DNA from: Periplaneta americana
Lineage: Eukaryota > Arthropoda > Insecta > Blattodea > Blattidae
DNA: 64,000 nt
Assembly: GCF_040183065.1 (NCBI RefSeq)
Contig: NC_091124.1
Coordinates: 69,449,001-69,513,000 of the forward strand
Direction of reading: 5' to 3'
Both the position numbers and the translations under genes were made by a program. Below the pieces are notes generated by a model. It had not been told where the DNA came from. It was given only the letters and a program-made list of their open reading frames with translations, and made no database searches. Shown here piece by piece: positions 22,740-34,322 of this stretch; position 1 is the first letter of the stretch, and each line of letters begins with the position of its first letter.

Positions 22740-23844
22740 TGTTTAGGTTTTGCAGGCAGTCATGAGGCAGGGAGTCGTAGAATACATGAAAATCATAGGG
22801 CATAATTTTATTATTTGCTGCAAGTAGGTGAGATGACTCTCAATTTTAATTTTGGGAGGATTTGTATAAAGCTGTGGTACAGACACATTTTCTCTGTTCT
22901 TTGACATCCTTTTGGGACGAATGCTCTATGCATAATTGAACAGTTGGATTTCCTGGTATTGAAATAAGTCGAATAGAGAAGTGCCACGAAACTTTGCTAT
23001 GTGCTTTGAAGAAGTCATGGTGAAGATATTACATGATATATGGCTAATTTTTTGTCTGGCAGTTTTACATGCTTCAACATACATTGCAAGTATGTAAATT
23101 TGCCAGTTGCTTAATTTTCTTTATATTGTAGAGTGAACAGAATCACACTCCATTTGAGTGTAACCTCTCTCAAGAAACTCCTGAACAATTACCATGTTTT
23201 TTTTCATGGTTAAGATGATTAAAACATTTCCTAAAATATTATTTCTATTTTGGTAAGTGCATCCATCACTATACAAAATTACTTCATCTTGAGGTACTTC
23301 TGTTTCAATAAACTTTACAATTATACTGGCAAATTAATCAGAATTTAGTATTTAGTATAACTTCAGCCTCATGCCATTGATAACAAAATACATCCTTTCA
23401 TTGTAAATCAAATTGTGTAAAGTTATGCAGTTTTACTTTCGTCGTTATAGTACAGAGCTGAGACATGGAGAGATGGGGATAGAAGTACAGCCTGCAAGTC
23501 AATAGTCAGTACTCTAGTAGACGTACTCCCATTCATTTTTTGTCTTCTTCCTTAGACTTTCTTGCTTCATCATTCCTAAGAATATGATACCGGTATTGAT
23601 ATTTTTCATCATCAATATTTCCTGCATCACGAGAGCAGTACAAATCACAGTGTTCTTTTTTTTTTTTAGGTGAAAATAGACTTAAATTTTGTTCCTTAAA
23701 CGCATCCACAAATATATTTATTGAGATCTGTGATTTTGTTTTCTGTACTGCATGTCTCATGTTCACTGTAGAGGACAGCTTTACATCGCCAATAGGTTCA
23801 AGATATATTTTACTGAAAGTAGATTGGCAATAATAGAACTCCAA
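22740..23844 (-). pseudogene. transposase of DNA transposon 2, C-terminal part
   Basis: From 23844 down the minus strand reads NLSLFSPKKKKEHCDLYC, YRYHILRNDEARKSKEEDKK, then (near 23290-23120) VKFIETEVPQDEVILYSDGC directly followed by TYQNRNN, and further RGYTQMECDSVHSTI. The order (PKK.xCxxC block, HI.RN.EAR helix, YSDGCTYQNRN, MECDSVHSTIE-like motif) matches the family in transposons 1 and 4. The Asp of SDGC and the Asp/His of ECDSVH are plausible catalytic residues of an RNase H-fold transposase (inference). An in-frame stop follows HSTI, and further stops make it inactive. Confidence 0.72.
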
Positions 23845-23964
23845 TTTTGGTAGCTCAAAAAAAAATGAGTATTCATTCTTAAGTCGTTACTCTTTTGACT
23901 ATTTACAGTTTCTTTGTTCTGATGGGTAGATTTAGATTTAGGTCCCATTTCTTACAGACCATTT

Positions 23965-24990
23965 CCATATGGAAAATGTGTTAAGGAACAAGGTTTTGCA
24001 GACTTCCTGTCTTTTACCGTCAACACATTCCAATCTTCAACACAGGAAATTCTCTTCAAAATATGTGACTGGTTCTCAGTCAATAAATTAGTATTAAATT
24101 GTAGCAAAACTAACATAATTCAATTTAAATCCTGTCCAAAATCAACCTCGCAAGTTTCTAGCGCAATAATTAACAATAGATCCCTATTAGAAACAACAAC
24201 AACAACCAAATTTCTTGGCTTAAAAATCGATAATGTGTTAAATTGGAAAAATCATATTAAAGAAATTACCCCCAAACTAAACTCAGCATGTTTTGCTATT
24301 AGATCTATGCAAAAGATAGTAAATATCAATACCTTAAAAACAATATACTTTGCATACTTTCACTCGGTAATGAGCTTTGGAATAATATTTTGGGGAAATT
24401 CCACAGATAGTAACATAGTAACAGTATATTCCTATTACAAAAAAGAGTAATAAAATAGTAGGTGCCAAATCTAGGGAATCTTGTAGGACTATTTTCAAAA
24501 AACTACAAATAATGCCCATGGCTTGTCAGTATATCTTTTCATTAATAATCTTCCTCTTATGTAATCGTGAAAACTTTGTAACTAATTTAACAGTTCATAG
24601 CATTAATACACGTCAAAAAATTACTTTCATACTCCATCGGCAAGTCTATCGTGCTATCAAAAAGGAGTGCGTTATATGGCAGTAAAAATTTTTAATAGCC
24701 TCCCTATCGATATAAAAAATTAAACTCAAAACATAAGATTATTTAGGGCCAAATTAAAGAAGTACCTAATTTCTCACGCCTTCTATTCTGTAGGTGAATT
24801 CATGACATTCAATAATGCTTCATGAAATTGATACTAAAACTTTGTGTTGTACTAGTAGACTACATTGCAAATCTCTTCTGTATATATTTCATCTAGACTG
24901 TGACTATAAATTAAGACTTTATAATAGTATTAAGTTTTTTGACTTGTTCCATATTCTAGCTGTAAAGCAATGTATGAATACCATGGAATG
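23965..24990 (+). mobile_element. LINE fragment (CR1/Jockey-like RT C-terminus)
   Basis: The plus strand encodes SVNKLVLNCSKTNIIQFK, TKFLGLKIDNVLNWKNHI, LNSACFAIRSMQKI and YFAYFHSVMSFGIIFWGNS: the region after the catalytic box in CR1/Kiri/Jockey-type LINEs. Several stops follow. It continues through KKLQIMPMACQYIFSLII-like sequence to a tail with AATACA repeats. It sits inside DNA transposon 2. Confidence 0.75.
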
Positions 24991-25079
24991 TTAATAAATA
25001 CAATACAATACCGGTACAATGAAAAATAATTGTGCATAGAATAAAATTGATTTGATTATTCTGAATCTCCCCTTCGACG

Positions 25080-25793
25080 CTGGACTGGGATATAAATCTA
25101 GAAGTCTAATTACAAAATGTTTTTTCCTCCCATGACAGATTATTCCAGAAATTTTCGAAAAATTGCCTTTTGCTGATTTTCTTAAATTATTTCACAAAAC
25201 CTGCTTTTTTGCATTAAGTACATGAATATTTCTTTCCGCCTTATATCTCCATTTTCCTGCCTCATCTTTCGCCAGTTTCATGTAATCTAGTCCTTTCATT
25301 CGTTGTTTCTTGTTGACTGTCACTTTCCACTTATCACCTTTCTTAGTCGCATCCTGATTTCTTGTATATTTAGTTCTGCCGCTTTATTGCTAATAGTAAA
25401 TGAAAAAAAATATAGTTTCAGTACATTTCAACAAACCATAACAAAATAATATATACCAATGCAGCAAGAATTTATTTCAAGTGACACTCACTTCGTCCAA
25501 GTTTATCTTCCCTCCATTTGCGTTTTCTGATTCACCTTCGCTCGAAATGGTATTATTTTTGGCACATAGTTTTCATCACAATTATCGTCAGTGGATTCCT
25601 CTTCACTGCTGTAAGTCATATCAACCTTGGTATTATTCCTGAGTTGAACGGAGGTATTGCATATTAAGATGCTTGTAACAGGATTTTTTGCAATATCTCC
25701 ATTGAGTGCAGACACACTTTCTGAAGTATTGTGTTCTGTACCGGTAACACCGAAGTTTGCAATGGAACCATAATAACGGAGTTTTATATTCAT
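25080..25793 (-). pseudogene. transposase of DNA transposon 2, N-terminal part
   Basis: The minus frame from 25793 gives an acidic stretch (SSEEESTDDNCDENYVPK). After a putative intron (GTGAGT near 25495 to TTTACTATTAG near 25387) come GRTKYTRNQDATKKGDKWKV and NKKQRMKGLDYMKLAKDEAG. The acidic patch followed by a basic 'GR.R.NxDxWK..NK.QR.KGLxY' block is how this transposase family begins. Stops and frame changes show that it is dead. Intron boundaries are tentative. Confidence 0.5.
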
Positions 25794-26120
25794 CTTGTTC
25801 TAAATAAAAAGAAAGTAATTAATTAAAGAAATTATTTATTTATTCATTCATTTATTATTTATTTGTATTTTAATAAAAATGTAATTTCAGTTTCTATTAT
25901 TACACCACCTTAAAGTACCAATCTGAAATAACTTCGAAATTTTGCGTATTATTTCCATACAGTGCAGGCACAATTTCTGAATTATTGTGTTCTGTAACCT
26001 CAAATTTTGCAGCAGAACCATAATTATTCTCATACTGATCATTAGAGAATATAATATTTTAACGTTAACGTAACATCAGTCACAGTGACTTGTATGTCAG
26101 ATTGTCTGCCAATTGTCAAT

Positions 26121-26305
26121 CAGCATGGTAATTAAAACCTTGTAATTTCCAACCTAATGGACTTCCGGGCTTTTGAGTCTGAGATTAAGAGCAATGAAAA
26201 CCTCGTAATTCTAGTCTGCTGGAGATCCGAGGTTTTGAATCTCAGATTAAGAGCAATGAAAACCTCGTGATTCCAGTCTGCTGGAGATCCGAGGTTTTGA
26301 GTCTG
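26121..26305. repeat. 62-bp tandem repeats with hairpin potential
   Basis: About 2.7 units, each with AAAACCTCGTAATTC and, about 20 bases later, GATCCGAGGTTTTGA. The two parts are mutually complementary and resemble the transposon end motif. Confidence 0.8.
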
Positions 26306-26644
26306 ATATTAAAGGCTAAGGAGATATGAAGTTTTTGTAAAAGGTTAATTTGTGGCTTCTGTAAGACTTGGAGTTACAAGGCTTTAATAGATCATGAGCA
26401 TGTTATTTGTTGCCAGATAATGGGAAGAAAAAAACGATTTTACTTGTAAATGGAGTTACGAGGTTTTGATTTCCGACTGACGCTATGATACTTATGTCGT
26501 AGTAATATATCAGAACTCTTTTCAAAAAGTATAGAGACGCTAATAGATCTCGTCATTCAAAGGAATGCTTATTTTGCCTACCCGAAAAATATTTTGTTGA
26601 GTATGTTAACCGATGAGAGAAAACATTTGAGTATGGTAGCCTAG

Positions 26645-27574
26645 TTGCACAGACGGCCAAGTCCATTTTTTCGAAAGTGGGGAGTTAAGAGTTATTCTTA
26701 TGGAAATTTATACGTGGAATCCAAATTTGCTACTATTTTCTGTCAAAAGCGTTCGGAAATGTGTTAAATTACACTTTAAAAACAAACCTTCGTTACAAAG
26801 ACGGCCCCCTCCTAAGTGTATGTATGACAATAGCCGCCAACTCCATGCGAAACCAATCAGAGGCTTGAATTAGGTCATGTGACTGAGCAGGTGGTTGTGG
26901 GAGATGGGAGAGTGTGTTAACCATACTAATTCTAAGGTGTTAATAACATTGATTCCTTTTTGTTCTGTGCAACAATGTTGAAAAGCAATAACTTTACTTT
27001 CAAACTATCAGTGAATTTCTGCAGTGTTTTTTATAAATTGTAATGTGAAATTACTTTCTATTAAATGTATGTTTATAACATTGATTTCTTTTATTCTGTG
27101 TAACAATATTGTAATGCAATAACTTTACTTCCAAAGAGTCAGTGAATTTCTCCAGTGTTTTCTACTTATTATGTTGGAATTTTTTCAAATCAGTTTCATG
27201 TGGTTGCTCTAATATAATGTACTTTTCTTAAAATAAATAGATTTCAGTTTATTCTTAAAGAGATAAAAGATATTGAAATTTTTAAATCACTCTGTTTCCC
27301 TATTCAAACACATGGATTGTGTTGTCATTTATTTTACAAAAACAGCCACCTCCCATTCCTATTCTTTGTTACAAAGCTGGCCAAGTCCATTATTATTTTT
27401 TAATTATCTCATTATATATGGAAGAAGAAATATTTAAATTAAGCAAATTATTTATTCTAAGTTGCCAACATATTGTAGAAAAAAATTCAACTTTCTGAGT
27501 TGGCTTAAACAAACTAAAACAGTTTTTGGCCTATACTGAAAATTTTTGACAAATGGACATGGCCATCTTTGTAA
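26645..27574. mobile_element. DNA transposon 3, non-autonomous, CTAG target duplication
   Basis: Left end TTGCACAGACGGCCAAGTCC and right end (inverted) TTACAAAGATGGCCATGTCC are flanked by CTAG at 26641-26644 and 27575-27578. The 'GTTACAAAGACGGCC' motif recurs near 26790, 26830, 27340 and 27370. A diverged ~130-bp duplication (26939-27045 and 27071-27175) fills the middle. There is no ORF of note. Confidence 0.72.
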
Positions 27575-27578
27575 CTAG

Positions 27579-28711
27579 GTTACTCATATGAGGACTAGGA
27601 CTGCGACATATCCTTAAATCCTGAAAAGAGAAAAAAAAAAATTATACAAGACAATTCCAAATTCCACCAATTAATTTCACAGCTATGGACTACAGTAACA
27701 TGATTGATTAGCAGAAAACTGAAATAACCGAACCTCCTATTTTAAAATATATTTTTAATGAAGGTTTGTAGTTGTTTAGTGAGCAACAACCAACAACAGT
27801 GGTACAATTCTCAAGATTTCTCTGCCACACACAATTGGTGGAATGATGTGTGTGAAATTAATAATAGAAGCTAGAATGTCTGTTTTAGGATCTGACGCAA
27901 GAGATGGTTTCATCTGAGCCAGAATCAAATCCAGACAGTATCTGCCAAGTTTTGAAACTAAATAAAATTTTCAAGTACTTTGAAGGTTTGGGTTGCTGTA
28001 GTTCGTCCAATTTAGAATGTTTTTGTGTTAATGTAAATTAAATGCAATAAAATGTATTTTAAAAAAATCATTTGTGCTTATTCAGGTGAGTCTAAACTAG
28101 CATGAACTATCAGTGTTGCATGCTAAGCCGGGAAAAATATGTAAATGGAAGGTGACAGCATTTAAACGATAACTCAAAACATATTTAAGATAATATCTTA
28201 ATGAAATTTTGTATGCATATAAAGTTCTGTCATATGAACAACATAGGCTGCAGTAAAATATTTAAGGTAGAATTTGGGTAGAATGAATAGTTTTTTTTTT
28301 TTTTTTTAAAGAAATTAGTATAAAATAAAAAAAAAATATAAAAAATATTTTGAAAACTAACACCTAACACGTTAGAGATTTTACTGTATGTTGTAGACAT
28401 GTTTATTAAAAATAGATCAAATGAAGAATTACGTCAAAATTAAAATATTTGAGTAATTTATCATTGAAACGCTGCCTGGCTGGAAAAAAATTTAAAAAAT
28501 GTTTCATAGCCTATTTATTAGGTTTTCAAAAACATTACAATTATTTATTGATGTACAGACAGTGTATTTCAAGCATGCCAATTTTTGTTTTCAGAGAATA
28601 TATAGATTCCGAGAAAAAAAAAAGTTGAAATATAGTAAAATGATAGTGAACTCCCTCCTTAAGTAAAGGTTTGGGAGTTGTTTTCTATTCTCACTGGAAG
28701 AAAGGTAATTC
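27579..28711. other. no gene recognised
   Basis: Very AT-rich DNA with poly-A and poly-T runs and no supportable exon. Confidence 0.5.
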
Positions 28712-29356
28712 GTGGATCTAAACCAAAAGGGACTTTCGAGCAGTCAGTGGACGCAAGCCATTAAGATGAACTGTAATACAATACCTGTACGTACTCTCCC
28801 TGGTAGAACTCTTGACTCAACCCATTGCAGAAGATGCGACGAGCAAGAAACGCTTCCTCACGTCTTGGGTTTCTGCCATCATGGAGAATTGCTCCAAATC
28901 AACAGACATAATACGGTTCGTTCTCTCATCGCATCTTCAATCCGTCAGAATGCTTCCTATGAGGTTTATGAGGAGGTTGGCTGCGTCTCTTCTGATGGCT
29001 CTACTAGACGTGCTGATATCATCATAATTGATCGGCAAAAGGGTAAGGGTGTCATTCTTGATCCCACAATCCGTTTCGAGATGCACGAGCAATAGCCACA
29101 AGAGGTGTGTCGTGAAAAACGAGTCATATATGAGCCTTGTTGTCAGCATCTTGGAGCACAATACCACATCACACATTGGACAGTTTTTGGGCTCATGTTC
29201 GGTGCCCGTGGCACGATCCCACGAGAAACTTTAAATCAACTTAAACAATTTAAAATTTCTGATGCAACGATTAATGCCATAGGATCTCATGTGTTAAAAT
29301 CATCCTTAGCTATTATTAGTAATCATTTGTACCCAACAAACTTTTATTGTAAATGA
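28712..29356 (+). mobile_element. LINE fragment with restriction-like endonuclease domain
   Basis: The plus frame encodes CRRCDEQETLPHVLGFCHHG with RHNTVRSL (a CCHC zinc motif), then TRRADIIIIDRQKGKGVILD and PTIRFE, a PD-(D/E)xK-type core. This is the C-terminal endonuclease of R2/R4/NeSL-type LINEs, not the AP endonuclease used by the others here. A stop falls after RFEMHEQ; the reading resumes as VCREKRVIYEP and ends LYPTNFYCK. The 5' portion, including the reverse transcriptase, is missing. Confidence 0.8.
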
Positions 29357-29599
29357 TTTCCTATGTTTTCATATCATTTATCTTAATGTTTTCTTTTTCC
29401 TTTCAAATTGTCACACAATTGGTTTTCATGATTATTTTTTATGAATTGATTAGCAGGCCAATCTTTTCGAACCCTTACTTAGGGCGGATTTTTTTTTTAT
29501 TTATGCATAGGCGGTAAATGATTCTCTTTTCTTCATTAACGTCCGCAGCCTGTTCAATATTCTTCTCCGTCCTTATTGCTTCTAACTTCAAATACTTAT

Positions 29600-30071
29600 T
29601 TACTTACTGACGTTTAAGGAACCCGGAGGTTCATTGCCGCCCTCACATAAGCCCGCCATAGATCCCTATCCTGAGCTAGATTAATCCATTCTCTATCATC
29701 ATATCCCACCTCCCTCAAATCCAGTTTAATATTATCTTCCCATCTACGTCTCGGCCTCCCTAAAGGTCTTTTTCCCTCCGGCCTCCCAACTAACACTCTA
29801 TATGCATTTCTGGATTCGCCCATACGTGCTACATGCCCTGCCCATCTCAAAAGTCTGGATTTAATGTCCCTAATTATGTCAGGTGAAGAATACAATGCGT
29901 GCAGTTCTGTGTTGTGCAACTTTCTCCATTCTCCTGTAACTTCATCCCTCTTAGCCCCAAATATTTTCCTAAGCACCTTATTCTCAAACATTGGTCGTGC
30001 CAGAGAATCAGTCCCATTCCGAGGCTTATTTGAAGGATTCGTAACAAGTTGTTTTTTACGGTGATGGGTCT
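29600..30071 (-). mobile_element. LINE 3' insertion with foreign 5' end
   Basis: A ~20-bp target duplication, CTTCTAACTTCAAATACTTA, flanks it (from 29578 and from 30072). The minus strand carries ENKVLRKIFGAKRDEVTGEW through AYVRAAMNLRVP (29991-29614) and a TTAC-type tail, the family of the 10482 copy but without its nonsense change. The last ~75 bp before the right duplication (29995-30069) do not match the LINE sequence upstream of ENKVLRK in the other copies. Confidence 0.8.
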
Positions 30072-30093
30072 TCTTCTAACTTCAAATACTTAT

Positions 30094-30806
30094 TAAAACT
30101 CTAATATCAGTTTCTGTGTTCCAGCTTCGAGACACACGTAATACAATTTTATTGAATTGGAAATGTTTACACAATCATTTGAAATTCCCACGTCGTCATC
30201 GATATATATTCATTCCTTGCAACAATTCTTTAACCATGTCTCTTATCAGAGTCTTACTGAACACACATCACATTGATGCTCGTTCGAGTTATTATCGATA
30301 CCGTTATACTTCAACCACCGCCGTTGTTAACAACGAGACGCTAGGCGAAGGGATCCAGACGGCGGTGACTTCAACATTGTATTGTGATTGTATGTTACCA
30401 GCCATCTGTTGGGAGAATGTCAAGACTACAAGTGCATACAATGGCAAATTTATATTTCAAACTTACAAATATGTCACTTACATTTGAATTGACATCAGAA
30501 TTTAATATAGAATATGAATACATTTACAACAACTAGAATAAACGTGAACTTTACACAAATTATCTTAAACATCTGCAATGTTATATTTATATAAAAGGTG
30601 GAATATTGTGCAAGCTATATTATATAGATAGGTGAATTTTTCATAACAACATAACTTCCGCTATACGGAATTGCCATACACGCTTCAATTGTCTTCTTTC
30701 TACTTGGGGGTTGAGTAACTGCCTCGCATACCATAATCAGAAAATAATCAGTGGAGCGACTTTATCTTCTAAACCAAATTGGCTGATAAAACGGCCTTTG
30801 TGTCCG
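30094..30806 (+). promoter_or_regulatory. UBA1-B 5' flank
   Basis: Intergenic DNA before UBA1-B. The E1 reading frame is open upstream to 30711, but that stretch begins at TTG and lacks E1 similarity. It is 5' UTR or promoter. I cannot place the transcription start. Confidence 0.4.
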
Positions 30807-33800
30807 ATGTCTAGTGCTGAAGTGGTGGACAATTCCGTTGATCCTCCAGCCAAGAAGCGGAAACTTGCTACAGGAGACTCCACTGCAGCGAAATCCGTTT
30901 CACAGGCTATTTCAGACATGGCGCAGAATGGATCATCGCATTCTAACGAAGAGATCGACGAAGGGTTGTATTCAAGGCAATTGTATGTGTTGGGTCATGA
31001 TGCTATGCGTCGGATGGCAACATCAGATGTTCTTATTTCTGGGCTTGGAGGACTAGGAGTGGAAGTGGCAAAAAATGTGATTTTAGGTGGTGTAAAATCG
31101 GTGACACTGCATGACGAAGCCGTATGCAAGGTCGCAGATTTGACATCTCAATTCTACCTTACAGAATCAGACATCGGCAAGAATAGAGCTGAAGCTTGTT
31201 TGCCGCAGTTATCGGAGTTAAACACGTATGTACCTACAAAATCTTTCACTGATCGACTTACGGATGACTTCATAAAACAGTTCAGAGTAGTAGTACTGAC
31301 AAACAGTACCCTAGAAGAGCAGTTGAGAATTGCAGAAATAACTCATGAAAATGATATAGCTCTCATTATTGCAGATACCAGGGGTTTGTTCGCCCAAATA
31401 TTTTGTGATTTTGGAAATGATTTCACTGTTGTTGATACCACTGGGGAAAGTCCTGTTTCTGCAATGATAGCAAGTATTTCACAGGAAGCAGATGGTGTAG
31501 TAACTTGTCTAGATGATACACGTCATGGGTTAGAAGATGGAGACTATGTGACCTTCTCAGAAGTTCTTGGTATGACCGAATTAAATGGTTGTGAACCAAA
31601 AAAGATTCATGTATTGGGTCCGTATACGTTTAGCATCGGTGACACAAGTGGATATTCTGAGTACATACGGGGTGGAATCGTTACACAGGTGAAGATGCCT
31701 AAAGTTGTACATTTCAAATCCCTTAAAGAATCTCTTAAAGAACCTGAATTTATATGCACAGATTTCAGCAAGTTTGATAGACTCTCACAGTTACATTTGG
31801 CGTACATTACCTTACACAAGTTCATTGAACAAAGTGGGGAAGCTCCCAAACCCTGGAACCAAGAAGATGCAGATGCCTTTGTTTCTCTTGCTAAAACAAC
31901 AAGTTTGTCTGGTGGAAATGACGAAGAGCTCAATAATGAATTATTGGAAACGTTTTCCAAAATTTCAGCTGGTGATGTGCCTCCAATCAACGCTACAATT
32001 GGAGGAATTGTGGCGCAAGAAGTCATGAAGGCCTGCAGTGGTAAGTTCAGTCCAATATACCAATGGCTCTACTTTGATGCACTAGAATGCCTTCCGTCTG
32101 ATGTGTCTGTGATCACGGAAGAGAGTTGCAAAGCTTCGGGAACTCGCTATGATGGCCAGGTAGCTGTATTCGGGAGTGCATTCCAACAACGTCTTGGCTC
32201 ACTGAAATACTTCGTGGTTGGAGCCGGTGCTATTGGTTGTGAGCTGCTGAAGAATTTTGCAATGATGGGAGTTGGAGCTTCGGAAGAAGGACAGGTAACT
32301 ATTACCGACATGGATCTGATAGAGAAATCAAATTTGAATCGACAGTTCCTCTTCCGTCCTTCAGACGTTCAGAGACCGAAATCTGTATGTGCTGCAAAAG
32401 CAGTAAGACGCATGAATCCTGCAATCAATGTTATTGCGCATGAGAATCGTGTAGGCCAGGAGACAGAGAGAGTTTATGATGATACTTTCTTTGAAAATCT
32501 AGATGGGGTAGCTAATGCTCTAGATAATGTGGATGCTCGCATCTACATGGATCGGCGTTGTGTGTACTACAGGAAACCTCTACTTGAATCTGGCACTCTG
32601 GGCACAAAAGGAAACACGCAGGTTGTAGTGCCTTTCCTCACTGAATCATATAGTTCCTCCCAGGATCCTCCTGAAAAAAGTATTCCAATCTGTACTTTGA
32701 AAAATTTTCCAAATGCTATTGAGCATACTTTGCAGTGGGCCCGGGACAGCTTTGAAGGCTTATTCCGTCAGGCAGCAGAGAATGCAGCGCAGTACTTGGC
32801 AGATCCGGCATTTGTGGAGCGTACACTGAAGTTACCTGGTGTTCAGCCACTGGAAGTCTTGGAATCCGTGAAACATGCTCTTGTGGATCATCGTCCAAAT
32901 TCATTTGAAGATTGTGTTGCTTGGGCACGATGTTACTGGCAGGAGCAGTACAATGACCAGATTCGACAGCTGCTGTTCAACTTCCCTCCAGATCAGCTAA
33001 CATCGAGTGGCCAGCCTTTCTGGTCAGGACCAAAGCGTTGTCCTACACCACTGGTATTTTCTGTGGATGACCCGTTGCACATAGATTATATTCTTGCAGC
33101 TGCAAACCTGAAGGGTGAAGTGTATGGAATTCCACAGAATCGGGATAGAGAAGAAATTGCAAGAATGGTACAAGATGTTGTTGTTCCCGAATTCATTCCA
33201 AAATCTGGAGTGAAGATTGCAGTAACAGATTCTCAAGTGCAAGTTTCGAATGGTGCAGGAAATGTTGATCATGATCGCATCAATCAATTGCAAAAGGAGC
33301 TACCTTCCAGGGAGGAATTGAAGGGACTGGTAATCACACCATTAGAATTCGAGAAGGATGACGACACTAATCTGCATATGGACTTTATTGTTGCCTCTTC
33401 CAATCTCCGTGCTGCCAACTACAATATTCCTCCTGCAGATCGCCACAAGAGCAAGCTTATCGCAGGCAAGATCATCCCTGCCATTGCCACCACGACTTCG
33501 GTAGTCGCGGGTCTTGTGTGTCTTGAACTGTACAAACTCGCACAAGGATTTAAGACATTGGAGCCCTACAAGAATGGCTTCGTCAACTTAGCATTACCTT
33601 TCCTCGGCTTCTCTGAACCCATTGCTGCACCCAAGATGAAGTATTATGACGAAGAGTGGACACTTTGGGATCGTTTCGAAGTGTCTGGAGAGTTAACGCT
33701 TCGAGAGTTCCTGGATTACTTCAAAGAGAAGTTCAACCTAGAGATCACCATGCTGTCACAAGGTGTGTGCATGCTGTACTCGTTCTTCATGGCCAAGCCC

Positions 33801-33968
33801 AAGTGTGTGGAGCGGATGAGTCTGCCCATGTCTGAAGTAGTGAAGAAGGTCTCCAAGAAAAAACTGGAACCCCACGTTAGGGCCCTGGTGTTCGAGCTGT
33901 GCTGTAACGATAATGATGGAAATGATGTCGAGGTTCCTTACGTTCGCTACACACTTCCTGATAATTAA
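30807..33968 (+). CDS. UBA1: ubiquitin-activating enzyme E1, canonical intronless copy (UBA1-B)
   Basis: Encodes 1053 residues from the ATG at 30807 ([10 protein letters not shown]), close to the ~1058 of vertebrate UBA1. The open frame extends upstream to 30711 but only through a TTG. The N-terminus has a basic, NLS-like PPAKKRK at residues 13-19, then [15 protein letters not shown] (residue 50), the first cysteine half-domain ([11 protein letters not shown]), the active adenylation domain with GAGAIGCE (from 472), [10 protein letters not shown] and ALDNVDAR, the catalytic Cys629 in [11 protein letters not shown], and the ubiquitin-fold domain ending [11 protein letters not shown]. All motifs are canonical, so this is probably the main cellular E1. 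Same strand as UBA1-A, 14.3 kb downstream of it, with only mobile DNA recognised between them. No intron interrupts the ORF; a 5' UTR intron cannot be excluded. Confidence 0.96.
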   Translation: MSSAEVVDNSVDPPAKKRKLATGDSTAAKSVSQAISDMAQNGSSHSNEEIDEGLYSRQLYVLGHDAMRRMATSDVLISGLGGLGVEVAKNVILGGVKSVTLHDEAVCKVADLTSQFYLTESDIGKNRAEACLPQLSELNTYVPTKSFTDRLTDDFIKQFRVVVLTNSTLEEQLRIAEITHENDIALIIADTRGLFAQIFCDFGNDFTVVDTTGESPVSAMIASISQEADGVVTCLDDTRHGLEDGDYVTFSEVLGMTELNGCEPKKIHVLGPYTFSIGDTSGYSEYIRGGIVTQVKMPKVVHFKSLKESLKEPEFICTDFSKFDRLSQLHLAYITLHKFIEQSGEAPKPWNQEDADAFVSLAKTTSLSGGNDEELNNELLETFSKISAGDVPPINATIGGIVAQEVMKACSGKFSPIYQWLYFDALECLPSDVSVITEESCKASGTRYDGQVAVFGSAFQQRLGSLKYFVVGAGAIGCELLKNFAMMGVGASEEGQVTITDMDLIEKSNLNRQFLFRPSDVQRPKSVCAAKAVRRMNPAINVIAHENRVGQETERVYDDTFFENLDGVANALDNVDARIYMDRRCVYYRKPLLESGTLGTKGNTQVVVPFLTESYSSSQDPPEKSIPICTLKNFPNAIEHTLQWARDSFEGLFRQAAENAAQYLADPAFVERTLKLPGVQPLEVLESVKHALVDHRPNSFEDCVAWARCYWQEQYNDQIRQLLFNFPPDQLTSSGQPFWSGPKRCPTPLVFSVDDPLHIDYILAAANLKGEVYGIPQNRDREEIARMVQDVVVPEFIPKSGVKIAVTDSQVQVSNGAGNVDHDRINQLQKELPSREELKGLVITPLEFEKDDDTNLHMDFIVASSNLRAANYNIPPADRHKSKLIAGKIIPAIATTTSVVAGLVCLELYKLAQGFKTLEPYKNGFVNLALPFLGFSEPIAAPKMKYYDEEWTLWDRFEVSGELTLREFLDYFKEKFNLEITMLSQGVCMLYSFFMAKPKCVERMSLPMSEVVKKVSKKKLEPHVRALVFELCCNDNDGNDVEVPYVRYTLPDN

Positions 33969-34222
33969 TACGGTGTGGTAGAGTGCCTGCCAGTAACTCG
34001 CTTCGCCACGGGACTTGCACGTGTGTATGATGGTTTAAAACTTTGAACATACAGTGTGCATTTGCTGCCTGCACAGGTGTGCAGTGGTTTTCAGATTCTC
34101 ACAGGAACTTATTTCCCCCAATGTCTTTTATGTATCATTCTTCACCTTCTGTGAATTTTCCTGATAAAGGCAGGGATTGTAGTGCTGTTTGAATCGTCCT
34201 TTATACCAGAATGAAATGTTTT

Positions 34223-34322
34223 GATCAGTTTGTTTCAAAATCGTTGCGATCAGTTTGTTTCAAAATCGTTGCGATCAGTTTGTTTCAAAATCGTTACGAT
34301 CAGTTTGTTTCAAAATCGTCAC
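34223..34322. repeat. four 25-bp tandem repeats in UBA1-B 3' flank
   Basis: Four units of GATCAGTTTGTTTCAAAATC plus five bases (GTTGC, GTTGC, GTTAC, GTCAC), about 255 bases after the stop, probably in the 3' UTR. Confidence 0.9.

Larger units (their letters stand above)
22139..26467 (-). mobile_element. DNA transposon 2, related transposase, with nested LINE
   Basis: The left end AAAACTTCGTAACTCCA (22139) and right end GGAGTTACGAGGTTTT (to 26467) are inverted repeats. Flanks GATC (22135-22138) and GATT (26468-26471) would be a 4-bp duplication with one change. The minus strand carries transposase pieces at 25793-25080 and 23844-22740, separated by a LINE (23965-24990). Imperfect copies of the end motif recur in the 62-bp repeats at 26121-26305. 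Confidence 0.7.

Noticed and set aside
30116-30487. A 123-codon open frame upstream of UBA1-B
   Set aside because: No recognisable domain and no similarity to anything I know; probably chance.
30711-30806. Upstream in-frame extension of UBA1-B
   Set aside because: It begins at TTG, has no E1 similarity, and the ATG at 30807 gives a start (MSSAEVV) and length typical of UBA1.
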